Below, in pieces: positions 52,659-62,049 of a stretch of DNA of 64,000 bases. The position numbers and the translations under genes were made by a program. The stretch spans positions 2,170,001-2,234,000 of the forward strand of contig CAWAXW010000006.1 of the NCBI GenBank assembly GCA_963786155.1, read 5' to 3'. The DNA comes from CAWAXW01 sp963786155 (GTDB lineage Bacteria; Actinomycetota; CADDZG01; WHSQ01). A model generated the notes under the pieces. The model saw only the letters and a program-made list of their open reading frames with translations, made no database searches and was not told the origin of the DNA. How positions within the stretch are numbered: the stretch's first letter is position 1; the number at the start of each line of letters is the position of its first letter.

Positions 52659-53588
52659 CTATATGCCAGGTTCCGCCTTTCTAGCCTGCTCGACGCTCGC
52701 CAGCAGCGCGTCTATCAGATCGCTTACTTGGGTCGATGCAGCCTCGGCTCCGGTCTCCGGCAGTGCGACCGCCTTCTCCGCCTTTCCGTCGATAAGGTCG
52801 AGGAGTCGTTGGCGATGCTCGTCGCGGTATCGAGCCGGTTCCCACTCCGCCGTCATGGCCTCGAGAAGCTGACCGGCAACGCGTAACTCTCGCTCGGACG
52901 ATCCGGTGACGGACGGAGTCCATAGCCCTTTGGGGTCACGCACCTCGTCGTCGTAGAACAGCGTCTCGAGCATCAGCACATGTTCGGTCGGACGAACCGC
53001 GACCAAGTACTCCCTCGTGCGCATGACGAAGCGGCCGATCGCGACCTTTCCTGCATCCTCCATGGTTCGATGCAGCAGCCAATAAGGGCGTTCGGTCACC
53101 GGGCCGCGCTGTGGGATCACGTAGTAGCTCTTGTCGAAGTAGACGGGGTCGATGTCGTTGAGCTCGACGAATTGCTCGACCTCAACCACGCGACTGGGTT
53201 CGGGCGCGACCGATTCGAGCTCCGCCTCATCGAGGGTTACGAAGCGGCCGGATCCGAGCTCGTAGCCCTTGACGATCTCGTCCCAGGACACCTCGGTCTC
53301 GTCCATGGGATCCTCGGGACCGCCCTCCGGAAGCGAACGCGCCGATTCCATCTCGACGAGATCCGGCACGGCATGCAGCCGGGCCGGCTCCCGCTCCGCG
53401 TCCGAAGCAACTGATAGAGACTCGTGCGCGATCGGCCCTTCGGCCACACGCTTGTAGCGGATCCGCCGGCCGGTCTTGGCCTCGTGTTGGTGAAAGCGCA
53501 CGCGTTTGACCGAGGCCGCGTTGTAGAGCCTGATCGGTATGTTGACCAGTCCGAAGCTGAGGTCACCCTTCCAGACCGCGTGTGGCAT
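52659..53588 (-). CDS. ku: Ku protein (non-homologous end joining)
   Basis: 309 residues. Homodimeric bacterial Ku that rings DNA ends for LigD. AVWKGDLSFGLVNIPIRLYN opens it, GYELGSGRFVTLDEAELESV, IDPVYFDKSYYVIPQRG and GRFVMRTREYLVAVRP are Ku-core landmarks, and the basic C-terminal arm is short and acidic-to-neutral (ALPETGAEAASTQVSDLIDA). Between KRVAEGP and WDEIVKGYELG there is ~45 extra residues (SLSVASDAEREPARLHAVPD and on), absent from typical Ku. No ligD in the window. Confidence 0.9.
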   Translation of the reverse strand: MPHAVWKGDLSFGLVNIPIRLYNAASVKRVRFHQHEAKTGRRIRYKRVAEGPIAHESLSVASDAEREPARLHAVPDLVEMESARSLPEGGPEDPMDETEVSWDEIVKGYELGSGRFVTLDEAELESVAPEPSRVVEVEQFVELNDIDPVYFDKSYYVIPQRGPVTERPYWLLHRTMEDAGKVAIGRFVMRTREYLVAVRPTEHVLMLETLFYDDEVRDPKGLWTPSVTGSSERELRVAGQLLEAMTAEWEPARYRDEHRQRLLDLIDGKAEKAVALPETGAEAASTQVSDLIDALLASVEQARKAEPGI

Positions 53589-53676
53589 TCGAACGGCCCC
53601 CTATCTTGGTTCTCCGTGTCTGCGGTACTTATCGAAGAAGCGCCTAAAACGAAAGGGTCTCTAGCCCGCAAGCGCC

Positions 53677-54477
53677 TCATTGGATCTTCATGAACCCGGC
53701 GGCTTCACAGGTGTCGACCATCCTTCGGATGTCGTCGTAGGCCTCGGGGCCCACCGGGACGAACCTCTCCACCATCCCGTGACCGAGGACGTTCTCCTTG
53801 AACTCGCTATCGCGGTGAAGCTCGATCAGGATCCTCTGGATCTGGTCATGGAAGTCGGGCGGAAGTCTTTTTGAAATCGCAACGGGCTGGATGCTCGAAG
53901 GACCGAGCGCTTCGATCACCCTCAGCGACTCGGCGAGGTCGGGATGGTCCCGGACTTCGATGGCAAGAACCTGCGAGTCGATGGCCGAGGCGTCTACCTC
54001 CCGGTCACGGACCAGGCGGATCGCCTTCTCATGCCAGCCGGCCTCAACCACTTCACCGAAGAATCCATGGGTCTCGCCGAGGGCCACGAGGTGATAGCGC
54101 GTGATCCCGTACCCGGAATGGGACCACGGTTCGTTGTAGGCCCACGACCGCCCACGGAGATCGCCGAACGTCCGGATATCGCTGTCGCGATGCACGATCA
54201 CATCGGAGTAATAGATCGGCTTACCGCCGTATCGATCGCCCGAAAGTACGGGCGCGGCGACCGGGCTTGCCGGTGAAATGCCATCACGCTCGAACATGAC
54301 GTAGGGCAGGCTGCACACGAAGCAGACGTCATTGATGTCGTTGCGACAGTTCTCGTAGTCGTTCTCAACCACCAACTCCGCAGTCATCCCGAGGTGAGAG
54401 CCGATCACGTCGGCGATCCCTTGGTAAACGGGCAGCATGTTTGGCGCCAGGAATGTCCCGAAGCGAAGGTCAGGCAT
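53677..54477 (-). CDS. PhnD/SsuA-family substrate-binding-like protein without signal peptide
   Basis: 266 residues of the periplasmic binding protein-II fold as in phosphonate/phosphate binders: LRFGTFLAPNMLPVYQGIAD, CFVCSLPYVMFERDG, FGDLRGRSWAYNEPWSHSGY, ASAIDSQVLAIEVR, then QRILIELHRDSEFKENVLG. No signal peptide or lipobox is present and no transporter genes adjoin, so it may act in the cytoplasm, as some enzymes of this fold do, or lack its native N-terminus. Start ATG at 54477. Confidence 0.75.
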   Translation of the reverse strand: MPDLRFGTFLAPNMLPVYQGIADVIGSHLGMTAELVVENDYENCRNDINDVCFVCSLPYVMFERDGISPASPVAAPVLSGDRYGGKPIYYSDVIVHRDSDIRTFGDLRGRSWAYNEPWSHSGYGITRYHLVALGETHGFFGEVVEAGWHEKAIRLVRDREVDASAIDSQVLAIEVRDHPDLAESLRVIEALGPSSIQPVAISKRLPPDFHDQIQRILIELHRDSEFKENVLGHGMVERFVPVGPEAYDDIRRMVDTCEAAGFMKIQ

Positions 54478-54493
54478 CAGGGCGACCGAGCCG

Positions 54494-54868
54494 TTAGCCG
54501 GTTTCCTCCAGCAGCGCCGCCATCCGATCGCGCAACAACGTTGCGGCGGAGTAGGGACGCACCATCACCGTGAAGTCGTTACAAAGACCGTCGGCTCCGA
54601 AGCGGAGCATGTCGATACCGTCGAGCTCACGATCACCGACCCGCGCTCGGAAGTGGAGTACGGCGCCCTGGTCGGAGCGATACTCGCCGACATAGCGGAG
54701 ATCCTCTAGAACCTGCATCACACCGGCGAGCACGAACCGCAGCTCGTCCTTACCGAGATGGGTCTTGAACACGATCGGCGAGTGGAAAGCCACGTCGTCG
54801 GCAAATACCTCGAGCATCGCGTCGAGATCATGGCTTCCAACGGCTGATCGGAACGCCTCGATGCTCAT
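54494..54868 (-). CDS. SnoaL-like / NTF2-fold protein
   Basis: 124 residues of the cone-shaped NTF2 fold: FRSAVGSHDLDAMLEVFADD, VAFHSPIVFKTHLGKDELRF, GAVLHFRARVGDRELDGIDM, LRFGADGLCNDFTVMVRPYS. Members are small cyclases, isomerases or binders; the catalytic residues cannot be matched. It ends 16 bases before the PhnD-like gene and is probably cotranscribed. Confidence 0.78.
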   Translation of the reverse strand: MSIEAFRSAVGSHDLDAMLEVFADDVAFHSPIVFKTHLGKDELRFVLAGVMQVLEDLRYVGEYRSDQGAVLHFRARVGDRELDGIDMLRFGADGLCNDFTVMVRPYSAATLLRDRMAALLEETG

Positions 54869-54950
54869 TACGCCTCATCCTCCTCCGTCTCACCGACATC
54901 CTTGCAGCCGGGTTAGACGCTTCGACCGATTACTCATAGAGTCATCGCTT

Positions 54951-55718
54951 GTGAGATACCGGGTAGATGAGCTCGCCGCGCGCGCAGGTCTCAGCGTGGA
55001 TACCGTGCGCTTCTATCAAACGAAGGGGCTCCTGCAGGTTCCCGAGCGCGAGGGCCGCGTGGCGTGGTACTCGGACGACCACCTCGAGCGACTCGGGCGC
55101 ATCGGCGAGCTGAAAGCCAAGGGCTTTCCTCTCGAGGTGATCCGGCGCCTTCTGGCGACGGATATCGATGCTGCCGACGAGGCTCTGATCGTGGCCTTGG
55201 CCGGTCCCGTCCCCGGAGAACCAACCGCCGAGGCCGAGGAAATGCTCACGCTCGACGAGCTTGCGCGCCGCACGGGTGTCTCCCCCGCCCTCCTGGAGGC
55301 GATCGCGCGCGAGGGCCTGCTCGTGCCACGCAGTCGCAACGGGGATGACCTCTATAGCGCCGGCGACGTGTCCGCGGTCGGCGCCGGTCTGACCTTGCTG
55401 GAGGCGGGCCTGCCGCTGTCGGAACTGCTCGCTCTTGCTCGCGACCACAACCAGGCCATGGAGAACATCGCGGAGCGCGCAGTTGATCTTTTCGTCCGCT
55501 TCATCAGAGACCCGATACAAGCCAATTCTGCCGGCGATCGCGAGGCGACCGAGGATCTCGTGGCCGCATTCCACAAGATGTTCGATGCGATCTCCGCCCT
55601 TGTCACGCATCACTTCCGCCGCGTGCTGCTGGCGCAAGCCCTAGCTCGGATCGAGCGCGAGGGCGACGCGAGCGAGATCGCAGCGGTGCACGCCGAATCT
55701 GCCAGGCGGTTGGATTGA
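54951..55718 (+). CDS. MerR-family regulator with two HTH domains
   Basis: 255 residues. The first MerR winged helix-turn-helix is at 1-70 (YRVDELAARAGLSVDTVRFY, YQTKGLLQVPEREGRVAWYS). A second, similar unit follows at ~97-165 (LTLDELARRTGVSPALLEAI, AREGLLVPRSRNGDDLYSAG), and residues ~170-255 are helical without the Cys of metal sensors. A double MerR-type chain could bind two half-sites from one polypeptide. GTG start at 54951. It overlaps menG (TTGA), so regulator and enzyme are translated together; control of menaquinone genes is inference. Confidence 0.82.
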   Translation: MRYRVDELAARAGLSVDTVRFYQTKGLLQVPEREGRVAWYSDDHLERLGRIGELKAKGFPLEVIRRLLATDIDAADEALIVALAGPVPGEPTAEAEEMLTLDELARRTGVSPALLEAIAREGLLVPRSRNGDDLYSAGDVSAVGAGLTLLEAGLPLSELLALARDHNQAMENIAERAVDLFVRFIRDPIQANSAGDREATEDLVAAFHKMFDAISALVTHHFRRVLLAQALARIEREGDASEIAAVHAESARRLD

Positions 55719-56413
55719 CGCGCGCAAGATCGAAACCGTTGCCCGAGGGGGCCGAGAAGGCCGAAGCCGTGCAATCGATGTTCGATCGGATCGCGCCGCG
55801 CTACGACCTCGTCAATCGCATCATGACGTTCGGCCTCGATGTTCGCTGGCGGCGGCGCTTGGTAGCAGGTCTCGGACTGTCGCCGGGATCGCTGGTCGTC
55901 GACGTCGCGTGCGGAACCGGCGACCTCTGTCGCGAGATCGAAGCTCAAGGATTGCGAGCCGTGGGGTTTGACTTCTCGAAAGGGATGCTCGACGCCGCTC
56001 GCACCGTCGCACCGTTGGTGCAAGCCGACGCTCTCGCCCTGCCCCTTAGAGACGGGAGCGCCGACGGGCTCACGTGCGGCTTCGCGTTGCGAAACGTAGT
56101 GGATCTGCAGCAACTCCTTGGTGAATCGCAACGCGTGTTGCGCGAGAGGGGAAAGATCGCGATCCTCGAGGTTGCAGAGCCCAACTCGAGCATCCTGCGC
56201 TTCGGCCACAACATCTACTTCCGGCGCATCGTTCCCTTCATCGGTGGCCTGCTGTCCGACCGCGATGCCTACAGCTACCTGCCACGATCGACGGCTTACC
56301 TGCCTCCTCGTAGCGAGCTCGTGCAGATGCTCGACGCTGCCGGGTTCGCAGATGCGAACTCTCGCCTGGTTGGCTTAGGCGCCGCACAGTTGATCACCGG
56401 GACGAAACGATGA
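55715..56413 (+). CDS. menG: demethylmenaquinone methyltransferase (UbiE/MenG)
   Basis: 232 residues of the UbiE family, last step of menaquinone synthesis. The SAM loop is VVDVACGTGDLCREIE; SMFDRIAPRYDLVNRIMTFG, MLDAARTVAPLVQADALALP, FGHNIYFRRIVPFIGGLLS, YLPRSTAYLP are UbiE signatures. TTG start at 55715 overlapping the regulator TGA. Coupled to menF by ATGA. Confidence 0.93.
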   Translation: MTRARSKPLPEGAEKAEAVQSMFDRIAPRYDLVNRIMTFGLDVRWRRRLVAGLGLSPGSLVVDVACGTGDLCREIEAQGLRAVGFDFSKGMLDAARTVAPLVQADALALPLRDGSADGLTCGFALRNVVDLQQLLGESQRVLRERGKIAILEVAEPNSSILRFGHNIYFRRIVPFIGGLLSDRDAYSYLPRSTAYLPPRSELVQMLDAAGFADANSRLVGLGAAQLITGTKR

Positions 56414-57663
56414 GAACGAGCCCCTCCACGAACTCGGGCTCGAAAGATGCCGTTCGCACCGTCGCCCTTGACGAGCCCATGGATCTCGCTGCGTGTCTGG
56501 CAGACCCGAATGGCTATCTCTGGGCGCGCGGCGACATCGGTCTAGTTGGATGGGGAGAGGCGGCCCGGATCGAAGTGGGTAGCGGAGCCAACAGGTTCGA
56601 GGACGCCGCCGAAGCGCTCTCGGCTGTGTTCTCCTCGTTCGACATCGAGGATGAGGTGCAGGCCCCGGGCACGGGTCCGATCGCTTTCGGAAGCTTCACC
56701 TTCGACGACGCATCGCCCGGATCGGTCCTCGTCGTTCCCGAGGTCGTGATCGGCCGGGACGGTGCCCAGAGTTGGATGACCGTCGTCGGCCCGCAGCGAC
56801 CAACCCCGGTGGAGCCCGCCCTGGTTTCCGCCGCGCCCCACGAGAAGATCCGTTACGCGGGATCTTCCATCGCGGAGGTGGCCTGGATCGAGGCGGTGGC
56901 AGCCGCGGTAGCTCACATCGGCAGCGGAGACCTGGAGAAAGTCGTCCTCGCCCGCGACCTGTTGGTTTGGTCGAAGGCACCACTAGATGCCCGCATCCTC
57001 GTTCGGCGTCTCGCGACGGCGTTCCCCGAGTGCTACACGTTCAGCTGCGAAGGCCTCGTGGGGGCAACGCCAGATTTGCTCGTCCGGCGAGCGCACGACC
57101 AGGTCTCGTCTTTGGTGTTGGCCGGGTCCGAGCGACGCGGCTCTACTCCCGAAGAAGATGCCTCTCTGGGAGCAGGGCTCCTGTCCTCGTCCAAGGAACG
57201 CCACGAGCATGGCATCGCGGTCGAGTCCGTGCGATCGCGTTTGGAGCCGTTGTGCCGGAGCCTCGAGATCGACCCCGAGCCGTGGCTTCTCCGGCTCGCT
57301 AACGTGCAGCATTTAGCGACGAGCGTTACAGGTGAGCTCGTCACGTCGCAAAGCTCCCTGCAGATAGCGGGGCTCATGCATCCGACGGCAGCGGTTTGCG
57401 GCACGCCAACCGAAGCTGCGCGCCGGCAGATCGCCGGGCTCGAGGGGATGGATCGGGGCCGTTATGCGGCTCCCGTGGGTTGGGTCGACTCGCGGGGAGA
57501 CGGCGAGTGGGGAATCGCATTGAGGTGCGCCGAACTCAATGGCGACAGGGCTCGATTATTCGCCGGCGCGGGGATCGTCAACGGCTCGGTACCGGAAAAG
57601 GAGCTCGAGGAGACGCGCCTCAAACTCCGCGCGATGCAGAACGCGCTCGAGGCAAACGGCTAA
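56410..57663 (+). CDS. menF: isochorismate synthase
   Basis: 417 residues of the chorismate-utilising family, turning chorismate to isochorismate. VGATPDLLVRRAHDQ, LVLAGSERRGSTPEED, SSSKERHEHGIAVESVRSRL, LMHPTAAVCGTPTEAAR and GRYAAPVGWVDSRGDGEWGI carry the Mg2+-binding and substrate-binding positions. The menaquinone cluster context favours MenF over siderophore EntC. Its last four bases overlap menD convergently. Confidence 0.92.
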   Translation: MRTSPSTNSGSKDAVRTVALDEPMDLAACLADPNGYLWARGDIGLVGWGEAARIEVGSGANRFEDAAEALSAVFSSFDIEDEVQAPGTGPIAFGSFTFDDASPGSVLVVPEVVIGRDGAQSWMTVVGPQRPTPVEPALVSAAPHEKIRYAGSSIAEVAWIEAVAAAVAHIGSGDLEKVVLARDLLVWSKAPLDARILVRRLATAFPECYTFSCEGLVGATPDLLVRRAHDQVSSLVLAGSERRGSTPEEDASLGAGLLSSSKERHEHGIAVESVRSRLEPLCRSLEIDPEPWLLRLANVQHLATSVTGELVTSQSSLQIAGLMHPTAAVCGTPTEAARRQIAGLEGMDRGRYAAPVGWVDSRGDGEWGIALRCAELNGDRARLFAGAGIVNGSVPEKELEETRLKLRAMQNALEANG

Positions 57664-59378
57664 TCGAGGTTCAGCGCCACCTGCCGCCAGATCTCTTGGT
57701 GCAGGGCAACGTTCTCTTCGGCGTCGGTCGTCACTTCCAGGATGCTTACCCCACCTCGCGCTCGGGCGGCGGAGATCTCATCGACTAGCTCGGACGCGCG
57801 CGTCACGCGGACATGATGGCAGCCGTATAGACCGGCGAGGGCGCCAAGGTCGAGATCGTGTGGCGTCTTGAACACCCTCTCGAAGTGCTTCGGGAAGCGA
57901 GCCGGGGGATGGAACGAGAAGATCCCTCCTCCTCCGTTGTTCGGAACGACGATGGTCAGATCGACTCCGCTCGCGCGCGCATACAGGAGACCGTGTTGGT
58001 CGTGGATCAGCGAGAGATCCCCCGACAGCGCGTAAGTTCTTGCTCCAGTGCCCAGCGCGACTCCGACGGTGGTGGAGACGAACCCGTCGATGCCATTGGC
58101 GCCTCGGTTTGCAAGGACACGCAACCCTGCCCTGGGAGCCATGAACGAGTCGAGGTCGCGCACGGGCATACTCGCGGCGACGACGAGCACTTCGCCTGCT
58201 TCTAGGTTCGCCGCGAGATCGCGCGCCGCTCGAGGCTCGGACGATTGCTCTCGTGCATCGAGAAGGTCATCGATCGCTCGCCGGGCTCTCTTCTCGGCAT
58301 CCGACCAGGACCCTAGCCAGGCAGATCGGGCGCGAGGCGTAACGGCTTTTGCCGCTTGCCCGCACAACAGAGCTGGATCGCACGTCACGATCCGTTCCAC
58401 GACGTGCCCGTGATCGAGCCACTCGCCGTCGCGATCGATCAGAGCCTGAGTGACGTTGGGACCAAGGTATGCGTCCAAGCTTCTCGAGATCCCAACCTTG
58501 CCCAGGCGCACAACGAAATCCGGTCGGTGAGCCCGGACGAAAGTGTCGGAGCGCAGCAACGCGTCGTAGGTCGATACTGCGTTCTCTCCAGCACGGAGTC
58601 CCGAAGAGGGCTCGGCCAGGACGGGCCACCCTGCGGCTCTTGCGAACTCGAGGATCGGACCTGTGTCGATGTCGACCGCGCCGGCAACGAAAAGGCCTTT
58701 GTCCGTTCGCGTCACGACATCGGTCAGCCATTCCACGTCGGCATCAGTTGGGAGCCCGGCGTGTGGTTCGACCACCTTCCACGGGCGCCCGTCGGGCCGT
58801 CCCTGAAGCTGTCGAGGGAACCCGGACTCGTGCTGCAATGGGACAAGGGGCTCCCGGAAAGCGAAGTTGAGGTGTACCGGTCCGGGCGGAGAGGAGCGCG
58901 CCTCGGCCCACGCGCGCGCGCCGAGATCGCGCCAGTAGTGCTCGGAACGAGGGTCGGCGTCCGGTACTCCGACCTCACAGAACCACCGCACCCCGTTGCC
59001 GTACAACTTGATTTGATCGATCGTCTGATTGGCTCCGGTGGAGCGCAACTCGGGAGGTCGATCGGCGGTCAGCACCAGAAGCGGGACGCGCCCCAGATCG
59101 GCTTCGATGACGGCCGGATGCAGGTTGGCTGCGGCTGTTCCCGACGTCGTCACGACTGCGACGGGCCGCCGGGACGCCTTGGCGATGCCCAACGCCATGA
59201 ACGCCGCCGAGCGCTCATCGATGACTACATGTGTCCTGATGCGATCGTCGTCCGCCAGGGCCATGGCCAGCGGAGCCGATCTCGATCCGGGCGCGATGCA
59301 TGCATCGGTGAGCCCTGAGCGCGCGAGTTCGTCCGTGAACGCCAGAGCGAGGGCATGGCCGGGATTCATCGCCTTCAT
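57660..59378 (-). CDS. menD: 2-succinyl-5-enolpyruvyl-6-hydroxy-3-cyclohexene-1-carboxylate synthase
   Basis: 572 residues, ThDP enzyme joining isochorismate with 2-oxoglutarate. IAPGSRSAPLAMALADDDRI and VVIDERSAAFMALGIAKAS, VVTTSGTAAANLHPAVIEAD, TADRPPELRSTGANQTIDQI are the MenD N-terminal marks; LSGDLSLIHDQHGLLYARAS and IVVPNNGGGGIFSFHPPAR form the ThDP-binding segment. Coupled to menC by ATGA. Order menB-menA-menC-menD on the minus strand. Confidence 0.95.
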   Translation of the reverse strand: MKAMNPGHALALAFTDELARSGLTDACIAPGSRSAPLAMALADDDRIRTHVVIDERSAAFMALGIAKASRRPVAVVTTSGTAAANLHPAVIEADLGRVPLLVLTADRPPELRSTGANQTIDQIKLYGNGVRWFCEVGVPDADPRSEHYWRDLGARAWAEARSSPPGPVHLNFAFREPLVPLQHESGFPRQLQGRPDGRPWKVVEPHAGLPTDADVEWLTDVVTRTDKGLFVAGAVDIDTGPILEFARAAGWPVLAEPSSGLRAGENAVSTYDALLRSDTFVRAHRPDFVVRLGKVGISRSLDAYLGPNVTQALIDRDGEWLDHGHVVERIVTCDPALLCGQAAKAVTPRARSAWLGSWSDAEKRARRAIDDLLDAREQSSEPRAARDLAANLEAGEVLVVAASMPVRDLDSFMAPRAGLRVLANRGANGIDGFVSTTVGVALGTGARTYALSGDLSLIHDQHGLLYARASGVDLTIVVPNNGGGGIFSFHPPARFPKHFERVFKTPHDLDLGALAGLYGCHHVRVTRASELVDEISAARARGGVSILEVTTDAEENVALHQEIWRQVALNLD

Positions 59379-60304
59379 CGATTAACTCCGAGGAGGAGCT
59401 CCGCCTCCCGCATGCGATCCCGCAGCGTTGCAGAACGCTCATCGGTGATCTCGTACTTGCCGAGTGCGGCTTCCGAAACGTTCGGGCGGCGCACCGCGAT
59501 GGCACCCGCAACCGGCACAAGAGGATCATCCACAACGTCGCCCGCGAGCAGCGACGCGGTCCCGAGCCCGCACGCAAAGGGAAGCTCCGGAAGCGCGGCA
59601 GCGAGCGCAAGGCCGGCCGAAAGACCAACGGAGGTTTCCAGCCCGGAGGACACAACGACCGGAAGCCCGAGCGCGTCGGCAAGCTCGAGGCAAGCCCACA
59701 CACCACCCAGGGGATGGACCTTCAAGACGGCAAGATCGGCGATGCCGCGTGCCGCGATGCGCTGCGGCTCCTCGGCAAGCCTGAGCGACTCGTCAATGGC
59801 CAGTCGAACGTCGATGCGGCGGCGTAACCGGGCCATGTCGTCCAGGTCGGCAACGGGTTGCTCCACATACTCGAGATCGAATCGCGCCAGCGCGCGTATC
59901 CTCTTCTCCGCTGTTCCTACGTCCCATGCGGCGTTGGCATCGACGCGGATCCGTCCGTGCGGTCCGAGAGCGTCACGAACCGCTTCCACGCGCGCTTCAT
60001 CGCCGGGATCCCCCACCTTTACTTTGACCGTCGTGCATCCGGATCCGGCCGCAAGCCGGTGCGCGGTTGCCGGGTCAACGGCCGGAACGATGGCGTTGAC
60101 CGGGATCGAATCCCTGATGGCGAGAGGCCATTCACGAATCGTCGATTCGCGCGCCGCGGCCAGCCATCGGGCCGCCCGATCCGGGGGGTAGTCGGCAAAG
60201 GGTGAGAACTCACCCCAGCCATAAGGCCCTTCAATCAGGAGCCCAACCCGCTCCCGCAGTCCTCTGAACTCGATCGGCATGTCGATCGCAAATGCGCGCG
60301 TCAT
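59375..60304 (-). CDS. menC: o-succinylbenzoate synthase
   Basis: 309 residues of the enolase superfamily, dehydrating SHCHC to o-succinylbenzoate. Lysines in TVKVKVGDPGDEARVEAV, metal ligands RVDANAAWDV, EYVEQPVADLDD and LAIDESLRLAEE, and second Lys in LAVLKVHPLGG, then VVSSGLETSVGLSAGLALA. Ends coupled to menA by ATGA. The identity follows the family plus the operon. Confidence 0.93.
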   Translation of the reverse strand: MTRAFAIDMPIEFRGLRERVGLLIEGPYGWGEFSPFADYPPDRAARWLAAARESTIREWPLAIRDSIPVNAIVPAVDPATAHRLAAGSGCTTVKVKVGDPGDEARVEAVRDALGPHGRIRVDANAAWDVGTAEKRIRALARFDLEYVEQPVADLDDMARLRRRIDVRLAIDESLRLAEEPQRIAARGIADLAVLKVHPLGGVWACLELADALGLPVVVSSGLETSVGLSAGLALAAALPELPFACGLGTASLLAGDVVDDPLVPVAGAIAVRRPNVSEAALGKYEITDERSATLRDRMREAELLLGVNR

Positions 60305-61183
60305 GCCGCGACCAGACCCAGAGCCAGAAGCAGCCCGTACGCAGCATGCAAACCTGCGGTTGCAGAAAACGTTGCGGGGCCCGGGCCATCATTGCGCATC
60401 CTGCGCAAGGCGAATAGTCCGAGCGGCGCGCTCGCTAAGGGAAGAAGCACCAATGGGCTTTCGGCGAGCACCGCGACCAGGAATGTCGACGCAAAGGCTC
60501 CTCCCACCAGAAACCCGAAGAGGGTCTTGCTCCCGTCGCGGCCCAGCCTGACCGCGAGCGTGATCTTCTTCGCCTCTTTGTCCGTATCGATGTCGCGCAT
60601 GTTGTTGATGACGAGGATCGCCACGGCGAGCAAGCCCACCGGCACCGCCGCGGCGATGGCTTCGGCCGGTACGCGTTCGACCTGCACAAAGGCGGAGCCG
60701 ACCGTGGCTACCAGACCGAAGAAGACGAATACGAACAGCTCCCCCATCCCAAGTGCGCCGTAGGGGCGCGGCCCGCCGCTGTATCCCAGCGCCGCCAAGA
60801 TGCACAAGGATCCGATGACAATGAGCCACGGCTGGACCGCGATCGCGAGAGCGAGGCCGGGAATGCATGCGCCGATGAATGTGAAAGTCATAGCGCGTTT
60901 CATCTCGCCGGGCGTCACGAGACCGCTTGCCACCGCTCGCCGGGGACCGACTCGTTTCGTGGAATCGACCCCTTTAGTGCCGTCGAAGTAGTCGTTGGCA
61001 AAGTTCACCGCCACCTGCATGCCCACGCCCACGAGCAGCGCGGCAGGCGAAACGCCACGCGATGAAGTGATGGGCCGCCGCTGTCCCGACAAGGACGGGA
61101 ACAACGCCCGCGACGAGTGTTTTAGGCCGCGCAGCCTCGATCCACACCGACGCTCCGCGGCGCGTGGGGACCGTTCCGACCAT
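60301..61183 (-). CDS. menA: 1,4-dihydroxy-2-naphthoate polyprenyltransferase (one frameshift)
   Basis: About 294 residues, eight or nine spans. UbiA-family prenyltransferase that attaches the side chain. The two Asp-rich motifs are VNFANDYFDGTKG and INNMRDIDTDKEAKKI. N-terminus WIEAARPKTLVAGVVPVLVG. The frame breaks near 61048; deleting one G gives WRFPAALLVGVGMQVAVNFA, as in MenA. ATG overlaps menB stop (TGATG). Confidence 0.92.
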
Positions 61184-61998
61184 CAGGGACGTCGAGGGAA
61201 CTTATCGAAACGAGGAGGGCGCTTTTCCAGGTACGCGTCGCGACCCTCTTGAGCCTCGTCGCTCATGTAGTAGAGGAGCGTCGCGTCCCCGGCTAGCTGC
61301 TGGATGCCGGCGAGTCCGTCGGTGTCCGCATTGAACGCGGCCTTGAGGAGTCGGAGCGCAAGCGGGCTCTTCTGCAGCATCTCTCGTGCCCACGCGACCG
61401 TCTCCGTCTCGAGGCTGTCGAGAGGTACGACCGCGTTGACGAGCCCCATTTCCAGCGCCTCCTGCGCGTCGTACTGGCGACACAGGTACCAGATCTCGCG
61501 CGCCTTCTTCTGTCCCACCATGCGCGCAAGCAACCCCGCGCCGTATCCCCCATCGAACGATCCAACCTTGGGGCCGGTCTGGCCAAAGATCGCGTTGTCG
61601 GCAGCGATGGTGAGGTCACATACGACATGCAGGACGTGGCCTCCTCCGATCGCGAACCCTGCAACCATCGCGATCACCGGTTTGGGAAGCCGCCTGATCT
61701 GTACCTGGAGGTCCAGGACGTTGAGACGTCCGACGCCCTTCGCGTCCATGTACCCGTCGCTGCCCCGCACGCGTTGGTCTCCGCCCGAGCAGAATGCCTT
61801 GGTCCCGGCCCCCGTCAGAATCACGACTCCGACCGAGGGATCGTCCCGGGCGACCTCGAACGCGCTCGACAGCTCGAACAGGGTCTGGGGCCGGAACGCG
61901 TTACGGACCTCGGGCCGGTTGATGGTGATCTTGGCGATCCCCTCACTTACCTCGTAGAGGATGTCCTCGTAGTCTCCCGATCGAGCCCAATCAATCAA
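61183..61998 (-). CDS. menB: 1,4-dihydroxy-2-naphthoyl-CoA synthase
   Basis: 271 residues, crotonase-fold enzyme that closes the second ring. KAFCSGGDQRVRGSDGYMD, KPVIAMVAGFAIGGGHVLHV, DLTIAADNAIFGQTGPKVGS, SFDGGYGAGLLARMVGQKKA, REIWYLCRQYDAQEALEMGL are specific MenB signatures. The TTG at 61998 is the start: AGGAG lies seven bases upstream. The TTG at 62016 has nothing well placed. Start region is divergent from menE by about 51 bases. Confidence 0.96.
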   Translation of the reverse strand: MIDWARSGDYEDILYEVSEGIAKITINRPEVRNAFRPQTLFELSSAFEVARDDPSVGVVILTGAGTKAFCSGGDQRVRGSDGYMDAKGVGRLNVLDLQVQIRRLPKPVIAMVAGFAIGGGHVLHVVCDLTIAADNAIFGQTGPKVGSFDGGYGAGLLARMVGQKKAREIWYLCRQYDAQEALEMGLVNAVVPLDSLETETVAWAREMLQKSPLALRLLKAAFNADTDGLAGIQQLAGDATLLYYMSDEAQEGRDAYLEKRPPRFDKFPRRP

Positions 61999-62049
61999 GT
62001 CATCACTCCTGAGCAATCGCTTGAACGGTCGCGGCTACGCTAGCAGGCG

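Noticed and set aside
39719..55718. Insertion sequence or prophage in the accessory regions
   Set aside because: No transposase, integrase, or phage structural gene could be recognised in any frame.
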